Below, one piece after another: positions 5,268 through 6,257 of a stretch of DNA of 6,257 bases; within the stretch, counting starts at the first letter, position 1; the number at the start of each line of letters is the position of its first letter. The position numbers were made by a program, and so were the translations under genes. This DNA is from an uncultured Gammaproteobacteria bacterium (GTDB lineage Bacteria > Pseudomonadota > Gammaproteobacteria > SZUA-140): the NCBI GenBank assembly GCA_945787585.1, contig CALZIG010000231.1, forward strand, positions 1 to 6,257, in the 5' to 3' direction. The notes under the pieces were generated by a model. The model was given only the letters and a program-made list of their open reading frames with translations, had not been told where the DNA came from and did not search any database.

Positions 5268-6257
5268 TCAGTCAACAGGCACCACTGATTCTGTTATCAC
5301 CTGCGCACCAAAGGCCTCTTGCAGCGATTGTACATTGGCATCCGCTTCGATTGCCGCTAACGCGGCCTGTTTACGCTCGCTCGCGACGCGCACTTCCTGC
5401 GATGCCGGCGTCTCCACTTCAGGCGCGCCTACCGCCATCACTAACTTTAACGTATTTTGCCCAAAATGTTGCTGTAATGCTGCTTCAAAGCGCTGTTCAA
5501 ACTTGAGATTACGCAAATGGGCGTGGCCCGCATCCAGTAACAACATGATGGCGCTATCGGTGCGTTCAAGCAGTGAGGTGTTGACCGCCAGACTACGCAC
5601 TGCGCCCCTGAGATTAAGTGCCGCAACGATGTCATTCCAATCATTGCTAGCGGCACTGGCCGACGCTGTCACAGGCTTATTGATGGCTGCACTTGCGCTT
5701 GACTGCGACGCGGGTACAACCTCCTTCGCGGAAGGAGCCGTCGGCACACGCGCCCCCCCGCCTGGATTCGATGGTAGCGGAGTTGCGGCACTTACTGGCC
5801 GAAATGCCAACATCCGCAGAAGTACCATCTCAAACCCGCTACGTGGCTCGGGTGCCAACGCAAGATCACGACGCCCTAACAATGCGATTTGATAAAAGAG
5901 CTGCGTATCTTCCGCGACCAGTTTTGTCGCCAACACGATGATCTCATCGCGATCAGCCACCTCATCATTGAGCGCCGTTGGCACGGCCTGCACCAATGCA
6001 ATCTGATGCAATACGCTGATCATCGCCGCCAGCACAGCGCCGAAGTCCGGCGATTGCTGCGCCAGTGCATCGACCTCATGCAGTAGCGCTTCACCACTCT
6101 GATCCGCCAGACAGTTGAGCAGCGTCATCACATGATGCTGGTCAATCGCCCCTAACATCTCACGCACCTCAGCCTCATCCAACTTACCGGCCCCGTAAGC
6201 AATCGCCTGATCCAGCAGACTCAGGGCATCGCGCATGCTGCCATCCGCCGAGTACGC
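5268..6257 (-). CDS. dnaX: DNA polymerase III subunit tau/gamma, C-terminal 329 residues
   Basis: DnaX is the ATPase of the clamp-loader complex; full-length tau also tethers the polymerase alpha subunit and the DnaB helicase. The frame enters from the right edge and ends with TGA at 5268-5270, so the Walker motifs are outside the window. Fragment residues 1-17, AYSADGSMRDALSLLDQ, contain the sensor-2 region (R9). Clamp-loader domain III follows to about residue 154 (LLRMLAFRP), then a Pro/Ala/Ser-rich linker (about 155-205), and a C-terminal domain of about 120 residues beginning NDWNDIVAALNLRG that matches the alpha-binding end of tau. By comparison with E. coli, where sensor-2 is near residue 215, full length is roughly 535, shorter than E. 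coli tau at 643. A seven-G run at fragment codons 167-168 lies in the linker and may allow a gamma product. An internal ATG at 6234-6236 is not the real start: the frame and family homology continue upstream. Confidence 0.97.
   Translation of the reverse strand, partial: AYSADGSMRDALSLLDQAIAYGAGKLDEAEVREMLGAIDQHHVMTLLNCLADQSGEALLHEVDALAQQSPDFGAVLAAMISVLHQIALVQAVPTALNDEVADRDEIIVLATKLVAEDTQLFYQIALLGRRDLALAPEPRSGFEMVLLRMLAFRPVSAATPLPSNPGGGARVPTAPSAKEVVPASQSSASAAINKPVTASASAASNDWNDIVAALNLRGAVRSLAVNTSLLERTDSAIMLLLDAGHAHLRNLKFEQRFEAALQQHFGQNTLKLVMAVGAPEVETPASQEVRVASERKQAALAAIEADANVQSLQEAFGAQVITESVVPVD
5721..5737 (-). other. Seven-base-pair hairpin in dnaX linker
   Basis: The coding strand reads CTCCTTC, then CGC, then GAAGGAG, a perfect seven-base stem with a three-base loop, 15 bases after the G run. 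The 3' arm extends into AAGGAGGT (5719-5726), an eight-base perfect complement to the 16S anti-Shine-Dalgarno. No usable start codon lies 5-10 bases beyond it, so an internal start is unlikely. No T tract follows, so it is not a terminator. Confidence 0.4.
5753..5759 (-). other. Seven-G homopolymer in dnaX, candidate slippage site
   Basis: Seven consecutive G on the coding strand are read as GGG GGG G within GGC-GGG-GGG-GCG, just after domain III. Slippage to the -1 frame would reach TAA at 5677-5679 after 25 codons; slippage to +1 would reach TGA at 5669-5671 after 27 codons. Both would give a shortened gamma-like protein. The preceding base is C, so a ribosomal -1 slip would mismatch in the P site, which makes transcriptional or +1 slippage more plausible. 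Frame consequences are read directly; function is inferred. Confidence 0.35.

Noticed and set aside
5335..5892. Plus-strand open frame of 185 codons opposite dnaX
   Set aside because: It is Ala/Ser-rich, mirrors the biased codons of the dnaX linker and has no recognisable domain. dnaX is certain on the other strand.

Overview
The window looks like a chromosomal segment of a gammaproteobacterium. The evidence is a gamma-type Orn, an RsgA with the circularly permuted GTPase order, an NsrR-type Rrf2 regulator, and the conserved order dnaX-ybaB-recR. Species cannot be named from the sequence. I see no phage, plasmid, insertion-sequence, CRISPR, tRNA or rRNA signature, and most genes are core housekeeping genes.

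Layout. Bases 1-638 (minus) hold the N-terminal 212 codons of a gene that runs off the left edge; I do not firmly recognise it, but its second half resembles a beta-propeller repeat. Bases 684-1232 (minus) are orn, with every DEDDh catalytic residue present. The 127-base gap 1233-1359 is divergent and carries an extended -10 promoter candidate for orn. Bases 1360-2604 (plus) encode a seven-helix Ste24/CAAX-type M48 metalloprotease, and 2650-3573 (plus) encode RsgA. The stop codon of rsgA overlaps, tail to tail, the stop codon of an nsrR-like gene on the minus strand (3570-4046). The 195-base gap 4047-4241 holds a Crp/Fnr-type palindrome, a weaker inverted repeat and a promoter candidate for that regulator. 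Bases 4242-6257 (minus) are recR, ybaB/ebfC and the 3' part of dnaX, which runs off the right edge. No gene-free stretch exceeds 300 bases.

How the genes fit together. orn finishes RNA turnover by degrading oligoribonucleotides; rsgA matures the 30S subunit; dnaX, ybaB and recR form the usual replication-repair cluster; the M48 protease probably acts in membrane protein processing or quality control; and the NsrR-like protein probably senses nitric oxide through an Fe-S cluster.

The points most worth checking are a seven-G run in dnaX at the boundary between the clamp-loader core and the tau tail, where slippage in either direction would end translation within about 30 codons and give a gamma-like product; the Crp/Fnr palindrome upstream of nsrR; and the unidentified propeller-like protein at the left edge. 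I found no convincing new multi-gene system.
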